From: Firmicutes bacterium UBA1739 | GTDB taxonomy: Bacteria > Bacillota > Clostridia > Peptostreptococcales > Anaerovoracaceae | Direction of reading: 5' to 3' | NCBI GenBank assembly: GCA_002315385.1 | Contig: DCHZ01000003.1 | Location: forward strand, 62,001-126,000 | Length of the DNA stretch: 64,000 bases | In this document: positions 15,138 to 24,608 of the stretch, one piece after another | Layout: every line of letters begins with the position of its first letter | How positions within the stretch are numbered: position 1 is the stretch's first letter | Program-made: the position numbers and the translations under genes | Notes under the pieces: generated by a model | Databases searched by the model: none | Told to the model about the DNA's origin: nothing | What the model saw: the letters and a program-made list of their open reading frames with translations, nothing else

Positions 15138-16940
15138 GTGTCATATAGAGATTATATTAGAAATTTCAGCATAATAGCTCATATCGACCACGGAAAATCC
15201 ACGCTTGCAGACAGACTTCTGGAAAAAACGGGACTTGTATCCGAACGGGATATGAAGGAGCAGTTTCTGGATAATATGGATATCGAGAGGGAACGTGGAA
15301 TAACGATAAAGCTTCAGACCACAAGGGTAGTATATAAAGCAAAAGACGGAAATGAATACATTTTCAATCTCATCGATACTCCCGGTCATGTGGATTTTAC
15401 ATATGAAGTATCCCGCAGCCTGGCTGCCTGCGAAGGCGCACTCCTTATTGTGGATGCTACTCAGGGCGTTGAAGCTCAGACCATGGCCAATGCGTATCTT
15501 GCCGCTAACGAAAACCTTGAAATACTGCCGGTAATAAACAAGATAGATTTACCCAGTGCGGACCCGCAAATGGCGATAGATGAAGTGGAGGAAATGCTGG
15601 CGATTGAAGCTCAGGATGCTCCACTTGTTTCCGCAAAGGAAGGTATTAACATTGACGTGCTGCTGGAGGCAATCGTAAACAGGATTCCGGCTCCGGAGGG
15701 AGACGAGAAGGCGCCTCTCAAAGCGCTGATTTTTGACTCGGTTTATGATAATTATAAGGGAGTAATTATTTATACGCGCATAGTGGACGGTATTGTAAAG
15801 AAAGGCGATATGATACGTCTTATGGCAACGGGAAAGGTATATGAAGTGACGGAAGTCGGCATACTGGCGCCGGGACCGGTACCTTTCAAAGAGCTGAAAG
15901 CGGGTGAAGTTGGCTATATTACAGCCAGCATAAAACAGGTAGCGGATGCACGGGTCGGTGATACAATTACTAACGATGAATATCCTACCGATGAACCGCT
16001 GCCCGGATACAGACAGGTTCAGTCCATGGTTTACTGTGGTATTTATCCGGCAGGCACCGAGAAATATGAAGCTGTAAAAGATGCCCTGGAAAAACTCCAG
16101 GTAAATGATGCGGCCTTTGTATTTGAACCGGAAACTTCACAGGCTCTGGGCTTCGGTTTCAGATGCGGATTCCTGGGACTTCTCCATATGGAAATAATTG
16201 TCGAGCGACTCGACAGAGAATTCAATCTTTCTATTATTACCACATCGCCGAGTGTAATATACAGAATTACCAGAACCGACGGTGAAGTAATGATGATCCA
16301 GAATCCTTCCAATATGCCCAATATGGTGGAAATAGCCAGAATGGAAGAACCTATTGTAAAGGCAAATATAATGATACCGAATGAATATGTCGGTGCCATA
16401 ATGGAGATATGCCAGGACAGAAGAGGCAAGATGAAGCATATGGAGTATATTAATGAAAACAGAGTGGTACTGGAGTATATTATGCCGTTAAATGAAGTAA
16501 TATACGATTTCTTCGATGCTTTGAAATCCAAAACCAGAGGCTACGGTTCGCTGGATTATGAGTTTATCGGATATGAGGATTCTAAGCTTGTCAAGCTGGA
16601 TGTGCTGCTGAACAAAGAACTGGTGGACGCTTTTTCCATGATTGTGCATGAAAGCAGAGCTTACACCAGAGGAAGATTTGTCTGCGAGAAACTGAAGGAA
16701 ATCATTCCGATGCATCAGTTTGAGGTTCCTATTCAGGCTTCCGTGGGAACAAAGGTTATTGCCCGGGAGACCGTCAGAGCTTACCGTAAGGATGTTCTTG
16801 CGAAATGCTACGGAGGAGATATTTCCAGAAAGAAAAAGCTCCTTGAAAAGCAGAAGGAGGGTAAAAAGCGTATGAGGCAGTTCGGTTCTGTTGAAGTACC
16901 ACAGGAGGCCTTTACCGCTGTATTAAAATATGATGAATAA
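15138..16940 (+). CDS. lepA: Elongation factor 4 (LepA), ribosomal GTPase
   Basis: EF4 back-translocates or remodels stalled ribosomes and helps 30S assembly. All 600 residues follow the family: RNFSIIAHIDHGKSTLADRLLE (G1), RERGITIK (G2), DTPGHVDFTYEVSRSLAACEGA (G3) and NKIDLP (G4). Domains II-V follow, and the LepA-specific C-terminus AKCYGGDISRKKKLLEKQKEGKKRM is present. The start is GTG 15138, 8 bp after GGAGGAA. hemW overlaps its stop by 11 bases, forming the common lepA-hemW pair. Confidence 0.97.
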   Translation: MSYRDYIRNFSIIAHIDHGKSTLADRLLEKTGLVSERDMKEQFLDNMDIERERGITIKLQTTRVVYKAKDGNEYIFNLIDTPGHVDFTYEVSRSLAACEGALLIVDATQGVEAQTMANAYLAANENLEILPVINKIDLPSADPQMAIDEVEEMLAIEAQDAPLVSAKEGINIDVLLEAIVNRIPAPEGDEKAPLKALIFDSVYDNYKGVIIYTRIVDGIVKKGDMIRLMATGKVYEVTEVGILAPGPVPFKELKAGEVGYITASIKQVADARVGDTITNDEYPTDEPLPGYRQVQSMVYCGIYPAGTEKYEAVKDALEKLQVNDAAFVFEPETSQALGFGFRCGFLGLLHMEIIVERLDREFNLSIITTSPSVIYRITRTDGEVMMIQNPSNMPNMVEIARMEEPIVKANIMIPNEYVGAIMEICQDRRGKMKHMEYINENRVVLEYIMPLNEVIYDFFDALKSKTRGYGSLDYEFIGYEDSKLVKLDVLLNKELVDAFSMIVHESRAYTRGRFVCEKLKEIIPMHQFEVPIQASVGTKVIARETVRAYRKDVLAKCYGGDISRKKKLLEKQKEGKKRMRQFGSVEVPQEAFTAVLKYDE

Positions 16941-18135
16941 CAGAGGCAGTCAGGGAATATATATTCATATACCGTTTTGTGTTAAAAAATGTAATTACTG
17001 CGATTTTCTTTCATTCCATGCCGGTGATGAGATAAAAAAGCTGTATATTGACTGCTTATGCAATGAAATCCGCCGGTACTGCTATGGAAAATCCGTTACG
17101 GCGGATTCTGTTTTTATCGGAGGCGGAACCCCTTCCGTTCTTGAGCCGGAGCTTATGGAGAAGCTGATGCTTACTGTCAGAGATGTATTCGGAACGGGAT
17201 TGGATAAGAATGCGGAAATTACCGTGGAAACAAATCCCGGAACTCTTAATAAGGAAAAGACTGAGCTGTACATAGATCTGGGGATAAATCGCATAAGCAT
17301 GGGAGTACAGTCTCTGGATGATGTACTGCTGAAGCGGATTGGAAGAATTCACAGAAGAAATGATGTTTTTGAAATGTTTGAGCTGTTAAGAAAAAACGGA
17401 TTCGAAAATATTAACACTGATCTGATGTTTGCCCTGCCGGAACAGAGCAGCCGGCAATGGAAGGATACTCTTGATGAAATCTTCCGGATGAGGCCTGAGC
17501 ATATTTCTTTCTACAGCCTGATTATTGAGGAAGGCACTCAGTTTTATGATGAAATGAAGTCTGGAAAGCTTACTCCGGCATCGGACGAAACCGACAGGTT
17601 CATGTATCATTATGCTCTGAGCAGATTGAGGGAAGAAGGATACAGGCAATATGAGATATCGAATTCCGCAATACCGGGAAAAGAATCGGTGCATAATATG
17701 AAATACTGGGAAATGAAGGACTATATAGGTTTCGGTCTGGGTGCACATTCCTTTGTCGGGGGAGTAAGATTCCGCAATACAGATGATATGAATGAGTATG
17801 TGAATCTGTATTCGAAAAAGGAAATGAACGGATGCTGTTTGCCGGATGACAGAATTACCGGAATACCTGATACCTATATTGTAAATAATATTAATACGGC
17901 AAAAGACAACGCAGAGGAGTATATTTTTACAGGTCTGAGACTGGTGGAGGGGATTTCCACTGACAGATTTGAAAAATACACAGGAATTAATTTTATGGAA
18001 AAATTTGGAGAACAGGCGGAAAAGCTGAGCCGTGAGGAAATGATTGAAATAACCGGCGAAAGAGTGCGCTTAACAGAGAAAGGACTGGATTTTGCAAACT
18101 ATGTAATCCGGGAGCTTATGGCATGCGGAGATTAA
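16930..18135 (+). CDS. hemW: Radical SAM protein HemW (heme chaperone family)
   Basis: The 401-residue protein has the radical SAM cluster motif CVKKCNYCDF (residues 17-26), GGGTPSVL, TVETNPGTLN, RISMGVQSLDD and NTDLMFALPEQ. It also has the HemW C-terminal domain (YEISNSA, HNMKYWEMKDYIGFGLGAHSF). It was once called coproporphyrinogen oxidase, but HemW proteins bind heme and deliver it to hemoproteins. The ATG lies in the end of lepA, so translation is coupled. Confidence 0.92.
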   Translation: MMNNRGSQGIYIHIPFCVKKCNYCDFLSFHAGDEIKKLYIDCLCNEIRRYCYGKSVTADSVFIGGGTPSVLEPELMEKLMLTVRDVFGTGLDKNAEITVETNPGTLNKEKTELYIDLGINRISMGVQSLDDVLLKRIGRIHRRNDVFEMFELLRKNGFENINTDLMFALPEQSSRQWKDTLDEIFRMRPEHISFYSLIIEEGTQFYDEMKSGKLTPASDETDRFMYHYALSRLREEGYRQYEISNSAIPGKESVHNMKYWEMKDYIGFGLGAHSFVGGVRFRNTDDMNEYVNLYSKKEMNGCCLPDDRITGIPDTYIVNNINTAKDNAEEYIFTGLRLVEGISTDRFEKYTGINFMEKFGEQAEKLSREEMIEITGERVRLTEKGLDFANYVIRELMACGD

Positions 18136-18296
18136 TCGTGCCGATTTCAGTCTGGTTTAGTGTATAAAAAGGCTGCGGGCGGGTCAAAGGCATGAGACAT
18201 CGAAGCTCTGAGCGGTCCGGAGCCGGCTTTTTGATGCGCTGAGGTTTTTAGAAATCGGTCGCACCGAATCGGTACTCGAAAAGGGAAGGAAAAGAT
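18136..18296. other. Intergenic leader with GC-rich segment
   Basis: This 161-bp gap is GC-richer than other gaps and holds short imperfect inverted repeats (TCGGT-CGC-ACCGA around 18257; CCGGAGCCGG around 18218 followed by TTTTT). A weak terminator for lepA-hemW is possible. No gene or clear promoter is seen. Confidence 0.3.
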
Positions 18297-18611
18297 ATGA
18301 AAATAATAATAGATGAAATAACGGATAATCTTGCGGGAAAGAAATTCGTTGAATCTCTTGGATTTGCGCCTAAAGAGAATGAGGCTCTGTTTACCAGAAT
18401 GAGAGTTAAGAGATATTTTGAGACTGAGGCTGAAGTTGTCGAAGATAATGAGGAGGAAATCATTCTCGAGTTAAATAATGAAAAGCCGTTGAATACGGCA
18501 AAAGACGGTCTTCTTGAATCATATTTCGTTAATGAATGGATAAAGGCGTATTCAGATGCAATCTCGGAAGTGCTGTCGGTAAGAATGGCAAAAGGCGAAA
18601 TCACCTTATAA
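18297..18611 (+). CDS. Hypothetical acidic protein before hrcA
   Basis: I do not recognise this 104-residue product. The start ATG 18297 follows GGGAAGGAAAAG, a good ribosome site. The protein is acidic (a run around residues 47-57 is nearly all Glu, Asp and Val/Ile) and mainly helical. It has no signal peptide, cysteine motif or membrane segment. The segment FVESLGFAPKENEALFTRMRVKRYF faintly recalls the end of a GNAT fold, but that is not enough to assign it. It ends 39 bases before the hrcA promoter. Confidence 0.6.
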   Translation: MKIIIDEITDNLAGKKFVESLGFAPKENEALFTRMRVKRYFETEAEVVEDNEEEIILELNNEKPLNTAKDGLLESYFVNEWIKAYSDAISEVLSVRMAKGEITL

Positions 18612-18649
18612 TGTTCACAAATTATACACGAAAATTATAAAAAAAAGCA

Positions 18650-18678
18650 TTGACATAACACTTACGGAGTAGTAAATT
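18650..18678 (+). promoter_or_regulatory. Promoter of the hrcA-grpE-dnaK operon
   Basis: A perfect TTGACA (18650-18655) and TAAATT (18673-18678) are 17 bp apart, just upstream of the CIRCE operator. Confidence 0.75.
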
Positions 18679-18689
18679 ATACTTAAAGA

Positions 18690-18716
18690 TTAGCACTCAA
18701 CATAAGAGAGTGCTAA
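18690..18716 (+). promoter_or_regulatory. CIRCE operator (HrcA binding site)
   Basis: The exact consensus TTAGCACTC, a 9-bp spacer, and GAGTGCTAA. It lies at the transcription start, so HrcA should repress the operon in the absence of heat shock. Confidence 0.98.
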
Positions 18717-18735
18717 CAAAACTGAGGGTGATGAA

Positions 18736-19773
18736 ATGGAATTAACAGAGAGAAAATTAAAAATACTTCAGGCAATCATTGATGACTTCGTATTTTCGGC
18801 AGAGCCCATAGGTTCCCGTACACTGTCAAAAAAATATGATTTGGGGATAAGCCCGGCAACAATCAGAAATGAAATGGCAGATCTCGAAGAGCTTGGGTAT
18901 TTGACACATCCGCATACATCAGCCGGAAGAGTTCCCTCAGACAAGGCATATAGAATGTATGTGGACAATATGATGGAAAGACGTCCGGTTCCGGAGGCAC
19001 AGCAGGCGGCAATCAGAAACAGACTGAATGACAACATCTATGAGCTGAACAAGACAATAGAAAGAGCTGCCGAGCTTCTTTCGGAGATAACAAACCTTAC
19101 GGCATTTGCGCTTACACCGAAGGAAGATACCAACAGATTAAAATATATTAATCTTCTTCCCGTAGATGACAGAACCGTGGTGCTGATGATAGTTACCGAG
19201 AGCGGAAAGGTATCAAACACAGTTCTCAGACTGAAAACAGGATATGATACCAGAAAGCTGGAAATACTTTCCAAAATGCTTACCTACAATTATCGCGGAA
19301 AAGAATTAAGCAGTATTCTTGAAGTTGATATAATAAAATCCGTTGAGGGAGATCTGGAGGCCATGAGCCATCTGATGGAAAACATCATGCCGGAATTTCT
19401 CAAAACACTGGAGGGAATGCTTGACACAGAGCTTTATATGGAAGGACTTACAAACATTTTCAGTATTCCTGAATACAATGACCTGGATAAGGCAAAAATG
19501 TTCATGCGGATGTTGAATAAAAAAGAAAGAATTACAAAAGTCCTGGACGAGAGGGGTGAAGGAATTCTGATTACCATCGGAGAGGAAAATTCCGATGAAG
19601 AAATGAAAGACTGCAGTCTGGTAACGGCAACCTACAGGATCAACGGAAAGTTAGTGGGAAAACTCGGAGTTATCGGTCCGACAAGAATGAAGTATGATTC
19701 GGTTACATCAATCATTGAATTTATGAGCGATAATTTGAGTACAGCATTTAAACTGACAGAGAATTCAGAATGA
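18736..19773 (+). CDS. hrcA: Heat-inducible transcription repressor HrcA
   Basis: HrcA binds CIRCE and needs GroEL for activity, so misfolded protein relieves repression. The 345 residues comprise an N-terminal winged helix (LTERKLKILQAIIDDFVFSAEPIGSRTLSKKYDLGISPATIRNEMADLEELGYL), then HPHTSAGRVPSDKAYRMYVD and the HrcA dimerisation/GAF-like part, ending GVIGPTRMKYDSVTSIIEFMSDNLS. The ATG follows GAGGGTG. It is autoregulated through the CIRCE site just upstream. Confidence 0.97.
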   Translation: MELTERKLKILQAIIDDFVFSAEPIGSRTLSKKYDLGISPATIRNEMADLEELGYLTHPHTSAGRVPSDKAYRMYVDNMMERRPVPEAQQAAIRNRLNDNIYELNKTIERAAELLSEITNLTAFALTPKEDTNRLKYINLLPVDDRTVVLMIVTESGKVSNTVLRLKTGYDTRKLEILSKMLTYNYRGKELSSILEVDIIKSVEGDLEAMSHLMENIMPEFLKTLEGMLDTELYMEGLTNIFSIPEYNDLDKAKMFMRMLNKKERITKVLDERGEGILITIGEENSDEEMKDCSLVTATYRINGKLVGKLGVIGPTRMKYDSVTSIIEFMSDNLSTAFKLTENSE

Positions 19774-19799
19774 TATAAACAGAAAAGGCGGTATAAATA

Positions 19800-20342
19800 A
19801 TGGAAGACAACAGAGAAGAAATTCTGGAAGAAAAAGAAGAAACTGAACCGGCGGAAACAGCGGAAAACGAAAATACAGAAGTTTCGGAGGATTCCGAAGG
19901 CACTGCCGAAGCGGGAGGCAGCAATGAGCTTCAGGAAGCCAATGACAAGTACATGAGGCTTGCAGCGGAATATCAGAATTTCAGAAGACGTACAGAAACA
20001 GAAAAGCAGAACATTTCAACATATGCAAATGAAAGAATCGCAAAAGAGCTTCTGGATGTTGTTGATAATTTTGAAAGAGCGCTTGCATCGGCAGATGCTG
20101 AAGAAACAAAGTTTAAATCCGGGGTGGATTTAATATACAGGCAGCTGCTTACAGTATTGAAGAATTTCGGCGTGGAACCCATTGAAACAGAAGGCAAAGA
20201 ATTTGATCCGAATTTCCACAATGCGGTAATGTCAGAAGAAGTCGACGGTGTAGAGGCAGGAATGATTCTGATGGAAATGCAGAAAGGATATATGCTCAGA
20301 GACAGAGTGATCAGAGCATCAATGGTAAAAGTTTCGGTCTGA
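19800..20342 (+). CDS. grpE: Nucleotide exchange factor GrpE
   Basis: GrpE releases ADP from DnaK. The 180-residue product has an acidic, disordered N-terminus (about 50 residues, mostly Glu), then the long helix with YMRLAAEYQNFRRRTETEK, LLDVVDNFERAL, and the C-terminal beta domain (DPNFHNAVMSEE, GYMLRDRVIRASMVKVS). The start follows AAAGGCGG. Position between hrcA and dnaK is standard. Confidence 0.97.
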   Translation: MEDNREEILEEKEETEPAETAENENTEVSEDSEGTAEAGGSNELQEANDKYMRLAAEYQNFRRRTETEKQNISTYANERIAKELLDVVDNFERALASADAEETKFKSGVDLIYRQLLTVLKNFGVEPIETEGKEFDPNFHNAVMSEEVDGVEAGMILMEMQKGYMLRDRVIRASMVKVSV

Positions 20343-20427
20343 TAATAATAATCAGGCGGATAATCCAAAACACAATAATTCAATATTAATATATCAGATG
20401 ATTGATAATAAAGAGGAGATGGAAATT

Positions 20428-22284
20428 ATGAGTAAAGTAATAGGTATCGATTTAGGAACAACAAATTCATGTGTATCAGTATTAGAAGGCGGAGAGCCTG
20501 TTGTAATAGCAAACGCAGAAGGTAACAGAACTACACCGTCAATCGTAGGTTTTGCAAAGAATGGCGAAAGACTTGTAGGCGAAACAGCTAAAAGACAGGC
20601 CATCACAAATCCTGACAGAACAGTGATCTCAATCAAGAGACATATGGGTACAGATTTTAAAGTGGGAATTGACGAAAAACAGTATACACCGCAGGACATT
20701 TCGGCAATGGTTCTTATGAAGCTCAAGGCCGACGCTGAAAGCTACCTCGGAGAAAAAGTTACACAGGCTGTAATCACAGTACCTGCTTACTTCACAGACA
20801 GCCAGAAACAGGCAACAAAGGATGCCGGCAAAATAGCAGGTCTTGAAGTTTTGAGAATTGTAAACGAACCGACAGCAGCGGCTCTTGCTTACGGTCTGGA
20901 CAAAGCAGATACAGATCACAAAATTCTGGTTTATGACCTGGGCGGCGGAACATTCGACGTATCAGTTCTTGAATTAGGTGACGGTATGTTCACAGTACTG
21001 GCAACAAACGGAAATAACCACCTGGGCGGTGACGATTTCGATAAATGTCTCATCGATTTCATGGCAGATTCATTTGCAAAAGAACACGGAATCGACCTCA
21101 GAAAAGATAAGATGTCAATGCAGAGACTGAAGGATGCGGCTGAAAAGGCTAAAAAAGAACTGTCATCATCACAGACAACAAATGTAAATCTTCCGTTCAT
21201 CACAGCAGGCCCGGAAGGACCTCTCCATCTGGATATGGATATTACAAGAGCAAAATTCGATCAGCTCACATCAGATTTAGTACAGCAGACCATCGAACCG
21301 ATGAGAAAAGCCATGGCTGATGCCGGCGTATCGAACAATGACCTCGAAAAGGTAATCCTGGTAGGAGGTTCAACAAGAATCCCCGCGGTACAGGAAGCAG
21401 TTAAGAGAATTACAGGTAAGGAACCATATAAAGGAATCAATCCTGACGAATGCGTGGCCATCGGTGCCGCAATTCAGGCCGGAGTACTTACCGGCGAAGT
21501 AAACGATGTGCTTCTTCTCGATGTAACACCGCTTTCACTGGGTATCGAGACATTAGGCGGAGTATTCACAAAGCTTATTGAAAGAAACACAACAATTCCT
21601 ACAAAGAAGAGCCAGGTATTCTCAACGGCAGCAGACAATCAGCCGGCAGTAGACATTCATGTTCTCCAGGGCGAAAGAAACATGGCAGCAGATAACATTA
21701 CACTGGGCAGATTCCAGCTGACAGGAATTCCTGCGGCCCCTCGCGGAATTCCGCAGATTGAAGTAACCTTCGATATCGATGCCAACGGCATTGTAAACGT
21801 AAGTGCCAAGGACCTTGGAACAGGCAAGGATCAGAGAATTACAATTTCATCTTCAACAAAGCTTTCAGATGAAGAAATTCAGGCAAAGGTTAAGGAAGCT
21901 GAACAGTTTGCCGCTGAGGATAAGAAGAGAAAAGAAGAAGTTGAAACAAGAAATCAGGCAGATACATTAGTATATGAAACAGAAAAATCTCTTAAAGAGC
22001 TTGAAGGCAAGCTTTCTGAAGAAGAATCTTCAAAAGTAAACACCGCTCTTGAAGATTTAAAGAAAGCTCTTGAAGGAACTGATACAGAGGATATTAAGGC
22101 TAAGACAGAAGCTCTGACAAATGAATTCCATGTTCTTTCTTCAAAACTCTATCAGCAGGCTCAGGCTCAGGGTCAGGATCCGGCTCAGGGCGCTCCGGGA
22201 GCCGAAGGCTTTGAACAGCAGGATGCTCCGAAGGATGACAATGTTGTAGATGCGGACTTCGAAGTTGTTGACGAGGACAAATAA
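20428..22284 (+). CDS. dnaK: Molecular chaperone DnaK (Hsp70)
   Basis: The 618-residue ATP-driven chaperone has the ATPase domain (IGIDLGTTNSCVSV, DLGGGTFDVSVLE, VGGSTRIPAVQ), the linker VLLLDVTPLSLGIETLGG, the substrate-binding domain and a lid. The C-terminal tail is rich in Gln and Gly and ends VVDADFEVVDEDK, like the usual EEVD-like end. ATG 20428 follows AGAGGAGATGG; the in-frame ATG at 20398 lacks a ribosome site and gives residues foreign to the family. Codon use is biased as in highly expressed genes. Confidence 0.98.
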   Translation: MSKVIGIDLGTTNSCVSVLEGGEPVVIANAEGNRTTPSIVGFAKNGERLVGETAKRQAITNPDRTVISIKRHMGTDFKVGIDEKQYTPQDISAMVLMKLKADAESYLGEKVTQAVITVPAYFTDSQKQATKDAGKIAGLEVLRIVNEPTAAALAYGLDKADTDHKILVYDLGGGTFDVSVLELGDGMFTVLATNGNNHLGGDDFDKCLIDFMADSFAKEHGIDLRKDKMSMQRLKDAAEKAKKELSSSQTTNVNLPFITAGPEGPLHLDMDITRAKFDQLTSDLVQQTIEPMRKAMADAGVSNNDLEKVILVGGSTRIPAVQEAVKRITGKEPYKGINPDECVAIGAAIQAGVLTGEVNDVLLLDVTPLSLGIETLGGVFTKLIERNTTIPTKKSQVFSTAADNQPAVDIHVLQGERNMAADNITLGRFQLTGIPAAPRGIPQIEVTFDIDANGIVNVSAKDLGTGKDQRITISSSTKLSDEEIQAKVKEAEQFAAEDKKRKEEVETRNQADTLVYETEKSLKELEGKLSEEESSKVNTALEDLKKALEGTDTEDIKAKTEALTNEFHVLSSKLYQQAQAQGQDPAQGAPGAEGFEQQDAPKDDNVVDADFEVVDEDK

Positions 22285-22317
22285 TAAGCATAGAATAATA
22301 TGAAGTTATATCCTAAG

Positions 22318-22337
22318 GGCGGGAAAATTTTCCCGCC
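22318..22337 (+). other. Hairpin after dnaK
   Basis: A fully self-complementary 20-bp run, GGCGGGAAAA then TTTTCCCGCC, about 33 bases after the dnaK stop and without a T run. It may mark an mRNA processing or stabilising hairpin that keeps the dnaK message in excess of dnaJ. Confidence 0.5.
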
Positions 22338-22352
22338 GCCGGATTATAATAC

Positions 22353-22381
22353 TTGAGATTTTACCTGTAAGGTATTACAAT
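22353..22381 (+). promoter_or_regulatory. Possible promoter between dnaK and dnaJ
   Basis: TTGAGA (22353-22358) and TACAAT (22376-22381) are 17 bp apart. Transcripts from it would meet the strong terminator at 22405 within about 45 bases, so it would give a short RNA or an attenuated dnaJ transcript. Confidence 0.35.
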
Positions 22382-22404
22382 AGTATTCAACGGATATAAT
22401 TGAT

Positions 22405-22434
22405 CGCATGGGGAAAGACCCCCATGCGTTTTTT
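22405..22434 (+). terminator. Strong terminator between dnaK and dnaJ
   Basis: The 9-bp GC-rich stem CGCATGGGG / CCCCATGCG with loop AAAGAC is followed by six Ts. It should end most hrcA-grpE-dnaK transcripts; dnaJ would depend on readthrough. Confidence 0.88.
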
Positions 22435-22470
22435 CGGTTTATAAATATATGATTTGGCAGGTGAAAATAA

Positions 22471-23631
22471 TTGGAAAAACGGGATTATTACGAAGTCCTG
22501 GGATTGAAAAAGGGAGCGACTGCGGAGGAAATTAAAAAAGCCTTCAGAAAAAAGGCAATGCAGTATCATCCCGACAGAAATCCCGGAGACAAAGAAGCGG
22601 AGGAAAATTTCAAAGAAGTAAATGAGGCTTACGAAATACTTTCAGATCCTCAGAAAAAAGACAGATATGACAGATTTGGTCATGCCGGTGTCGACCTGAA
22701 TCAGGGCTTTGGCGGCGGCTTCGGCGGATTTGAAGACATTTTCGGAGATATTTTCGGATCATTTACGGGAGGTTTCGGCGGCGGCAGGCGTCGAAACGGA
22801 CCGAGAAAGGGTGCGGATATTCAGACCAGGGTTAGTATTACTTTCGAGGAGGCTGCTTTCGGTACAAAGCGTGATATTCGTATCACCAGAAGTGAAGATT
22901 GTCCCGAGTGCGGAGGAACAGGTGCCGAAAAAGGCACTGAGAGAACCACTTGCCCGCACTGTAACGGAACCGGTCAGATTAATAAAGTCAGCAATACACC
23001 TTTCGGACAGTTTACGAATGTTACAACCTGCCCGAACTGCGGCGGCAGGGGAACTATTGTAACTAATCCATGTAAAAAATGCGGCGGAAAAGGCAAGGTG
23101 CGTAAGGATGTTGTAATAAATGTTGATATTCCTGCAGGTGTTGATAACGATTCGGTAATTTCGCTCAGAGGACAGGGGGAACCGGGTCAGAACGGCGGAC
23201 CGTCCGGTGATGTTTATGTTATTGTTCAGGTTAAGCCGCACAAAGTTTTCAAACGTAACGGAGCAGATCTGGTTCTGGACATTCCTATAACATATCCTCA
23301 GGCAGTGCTGGGTGCGGAGCTTGTAATTCCTACACTGACTGATAAAATATCATATAAAGTTCCGGCAGGAACACAGCACGGCACTACTTTCAGACTGAAG
23401 GGTAAGGGAATAAAAGTTGTGAACTCAGGCAGATACGGTGATCTGTATGTAAGAGTTCTCATTGAGATCCCCAAGAGAATCAATGCGGAGCAGAAAAAAC
23501 TGCTTCAGCAGCTGGAAGCAACATATACCTCCGGAGAACATGAACAGAAAAAGAAGTTCATGGATTGGTTTAAAAAGGATATCAGGGAGGATTCCGGAGA
23601 AAAAGATAAGAAAGATAGCAGGGACAAGTAA
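22471..23631 (+). CDS. dnaJ: Chaperone DnaJ (Hsp40)
   Basis: DnaJ delivers substrates to DnaK and stimulates its ATPase. The 386 residues show the J domain (YYEVLGLKKGATAEEIKKAFRK, with HPD in YHPDRNPGD), a G/F-rich linker (residues 72-105), and four CxxCxGxG zinc repeats. The repeats are CPECGGTG, CPHCNGTG, CPNCGGRG and CKKCGGKG (about 145-215). Two beta-sandwich substrate domains follow. The start is TTG 22471 after AGGTGA. It is preceded by a terminator, unlike the tightly packed genes before it. Confidence 0.97.
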   Translation: MEKRDYYEVLGLKKGATAEEIKKAFRKKAMQYHPDRNPGDKEAEENFKEVNEAYEILSDPQKKDRYDRFGHAGVDLNQGFGGGFGGFEDIFGDIFGSFTGGFGGGRRRNGPRKGADIQTRVSITFEEAAFGTKRDIRITRSEDCPECGGTGAEKGTERTTCPHCNGTGQINKVSNTPFGQFTNVTTCPNCGGRGTIVTNPCKKCGGKGKVRKDVVINVDIPAGVDNDSVISLRGQGEPGQNGGPSGDVYVIVQVKPHKVFKRNGADLVLDIPITYPQAVLGAELVIPTLTDKISYKVPAGTQHGTTFRLKGKGIKVVNSGRYGDLYVRVLIEIPKRINAEQKKLLQQLEATYTSGEHEQKKKFMDWFKKDIREDSGEKDKKDSRDK

Positions 23632-23633
23632 TT

Positions 23634-24608
23634 ATGGAGTATATTGAAGTAAAAGTATATACAACAACAAAGGGAATTGATCCGGTGTGCGGAGTATTTC
23701 TTGCTGCCGGTGTTGAAGGACTCGTAGTAGAGGATAAGAATGATTTTTACGAGCTCATGGAAAAAAAGAATGCCTACGACTGGGATTATGTTGATGAGGA
23801 GCTTGCCGAAAATCTGAAAAACACAGAAACAAATATCACCGCTTATCTTGAAAAGAATTCTCAGGGATTTGCACAGCTTGCTCAGATCAAGGAAGAAATA
23901 CAGCGTCTGGCAACACTGGATGCCTGCGGACTTTTTGAGGATGTTGTTGCATTGTACGGAAGACTTCAGCTTGAAGTGAAAAATGTGTGCGATGAAGAAT
24001 GGAAGGATAACTGGAAACAGTATTTCAAGCCGGAAAAAATTACGGAACGAATTGTAATCAAGCCTTCATGGGAATCATACGAAAAAAAAGCTGATGACGA
24101 AATAATAATCGAGCTTGATCCGGGTGCGGCCTTCGGCACAGGAAAGCATCCCACAACTACAATGTGTATAGAGGCACTTGAAAAATATATCGAAAAAGAA
24201 AAAAGTACCGTTTTGGATGTGGGCTGCGGCTCCGGTATCCTGTCAATAGCGGCGGCATTATTGGGTGCGAAAGATGTTTTCGGCGTTGATATAGATCCCA
24301 TTGCCGTTACGGTTTCCGCTGAAAATGTTGAAATGAATCATCTCTCGGATGTTATAAGTGTGGCAGAGGGAGATCTTACAAAGGGGATTGATTATAAAGC
24401 TGATATTGTAGTGGCTAATCTTATGGCGGACCTTGTAAAAATGCTGTCAAAGGATGTCAGACGTCATCTTAAACCGGGTGGATACTATATTTCATCGGGA
24501 ATACTTGAGGAGAAAAAGGATTCGGTTATTGAGGCTATTGAAGAATGCGGGTTTGAGGTGGTGGAGGTACTGCTATCCAACGAATGGACCGCTGTTGTGG
24601 CGCGTTAA
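23634..24608 (+). CDS. prmA: Ribosomal protein L11 methyltransferase
   Basis: PrmA trimethylates lysines and the N-terminus of ribosomal protein L11. In 324 residues it has the N-terminal L11-binding domain and then the SAM domain with WKQYFKPEKI, LDPGAAFGTGKHPTTTMCIEAL, LDVGCGSGILSIAAALLGA and VANLMADLVKML. It starts two bases after the dnaJ stop, so it is translationally coupled to dnaJ. The stop codon lies in the first unit of a 73-bp direct repeat. Confidence 0.95.
   Translation: MEYIEVKVYTTTKGIDPVCGVFLAAGVEGLVVEDKNDFYELMEKKNAYDWDYVDEELAENLKNTETNITAYLEKNSQGFAQLAQIKEEIQRLATLDACGLFEDVVALYGRLQLEVKNVCDEEWKDNWKQYFKPEKITERIVIKPSWESYEKKADDEIIIELDPGAAFGTGKHPTTTMCIEALEKYIEKEKSTVLDVGCGSGILSIAAALLGAKDVFGVDIDPIAVTVSAENVEMNHLSDVISVAEGDLTKGIDYKADIVVANLMADLVKMLSKDVRRHLKPGGYYISSGILEEKKDSVIEAIEECGFEVVEVLLSNEWTAVVAR

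Noticed and set aside
14960..15148. 62-residue ORF before lepA
   Set aside because: It crosses the lepA promoter and start, has no ribosome site and no recognisable motif.
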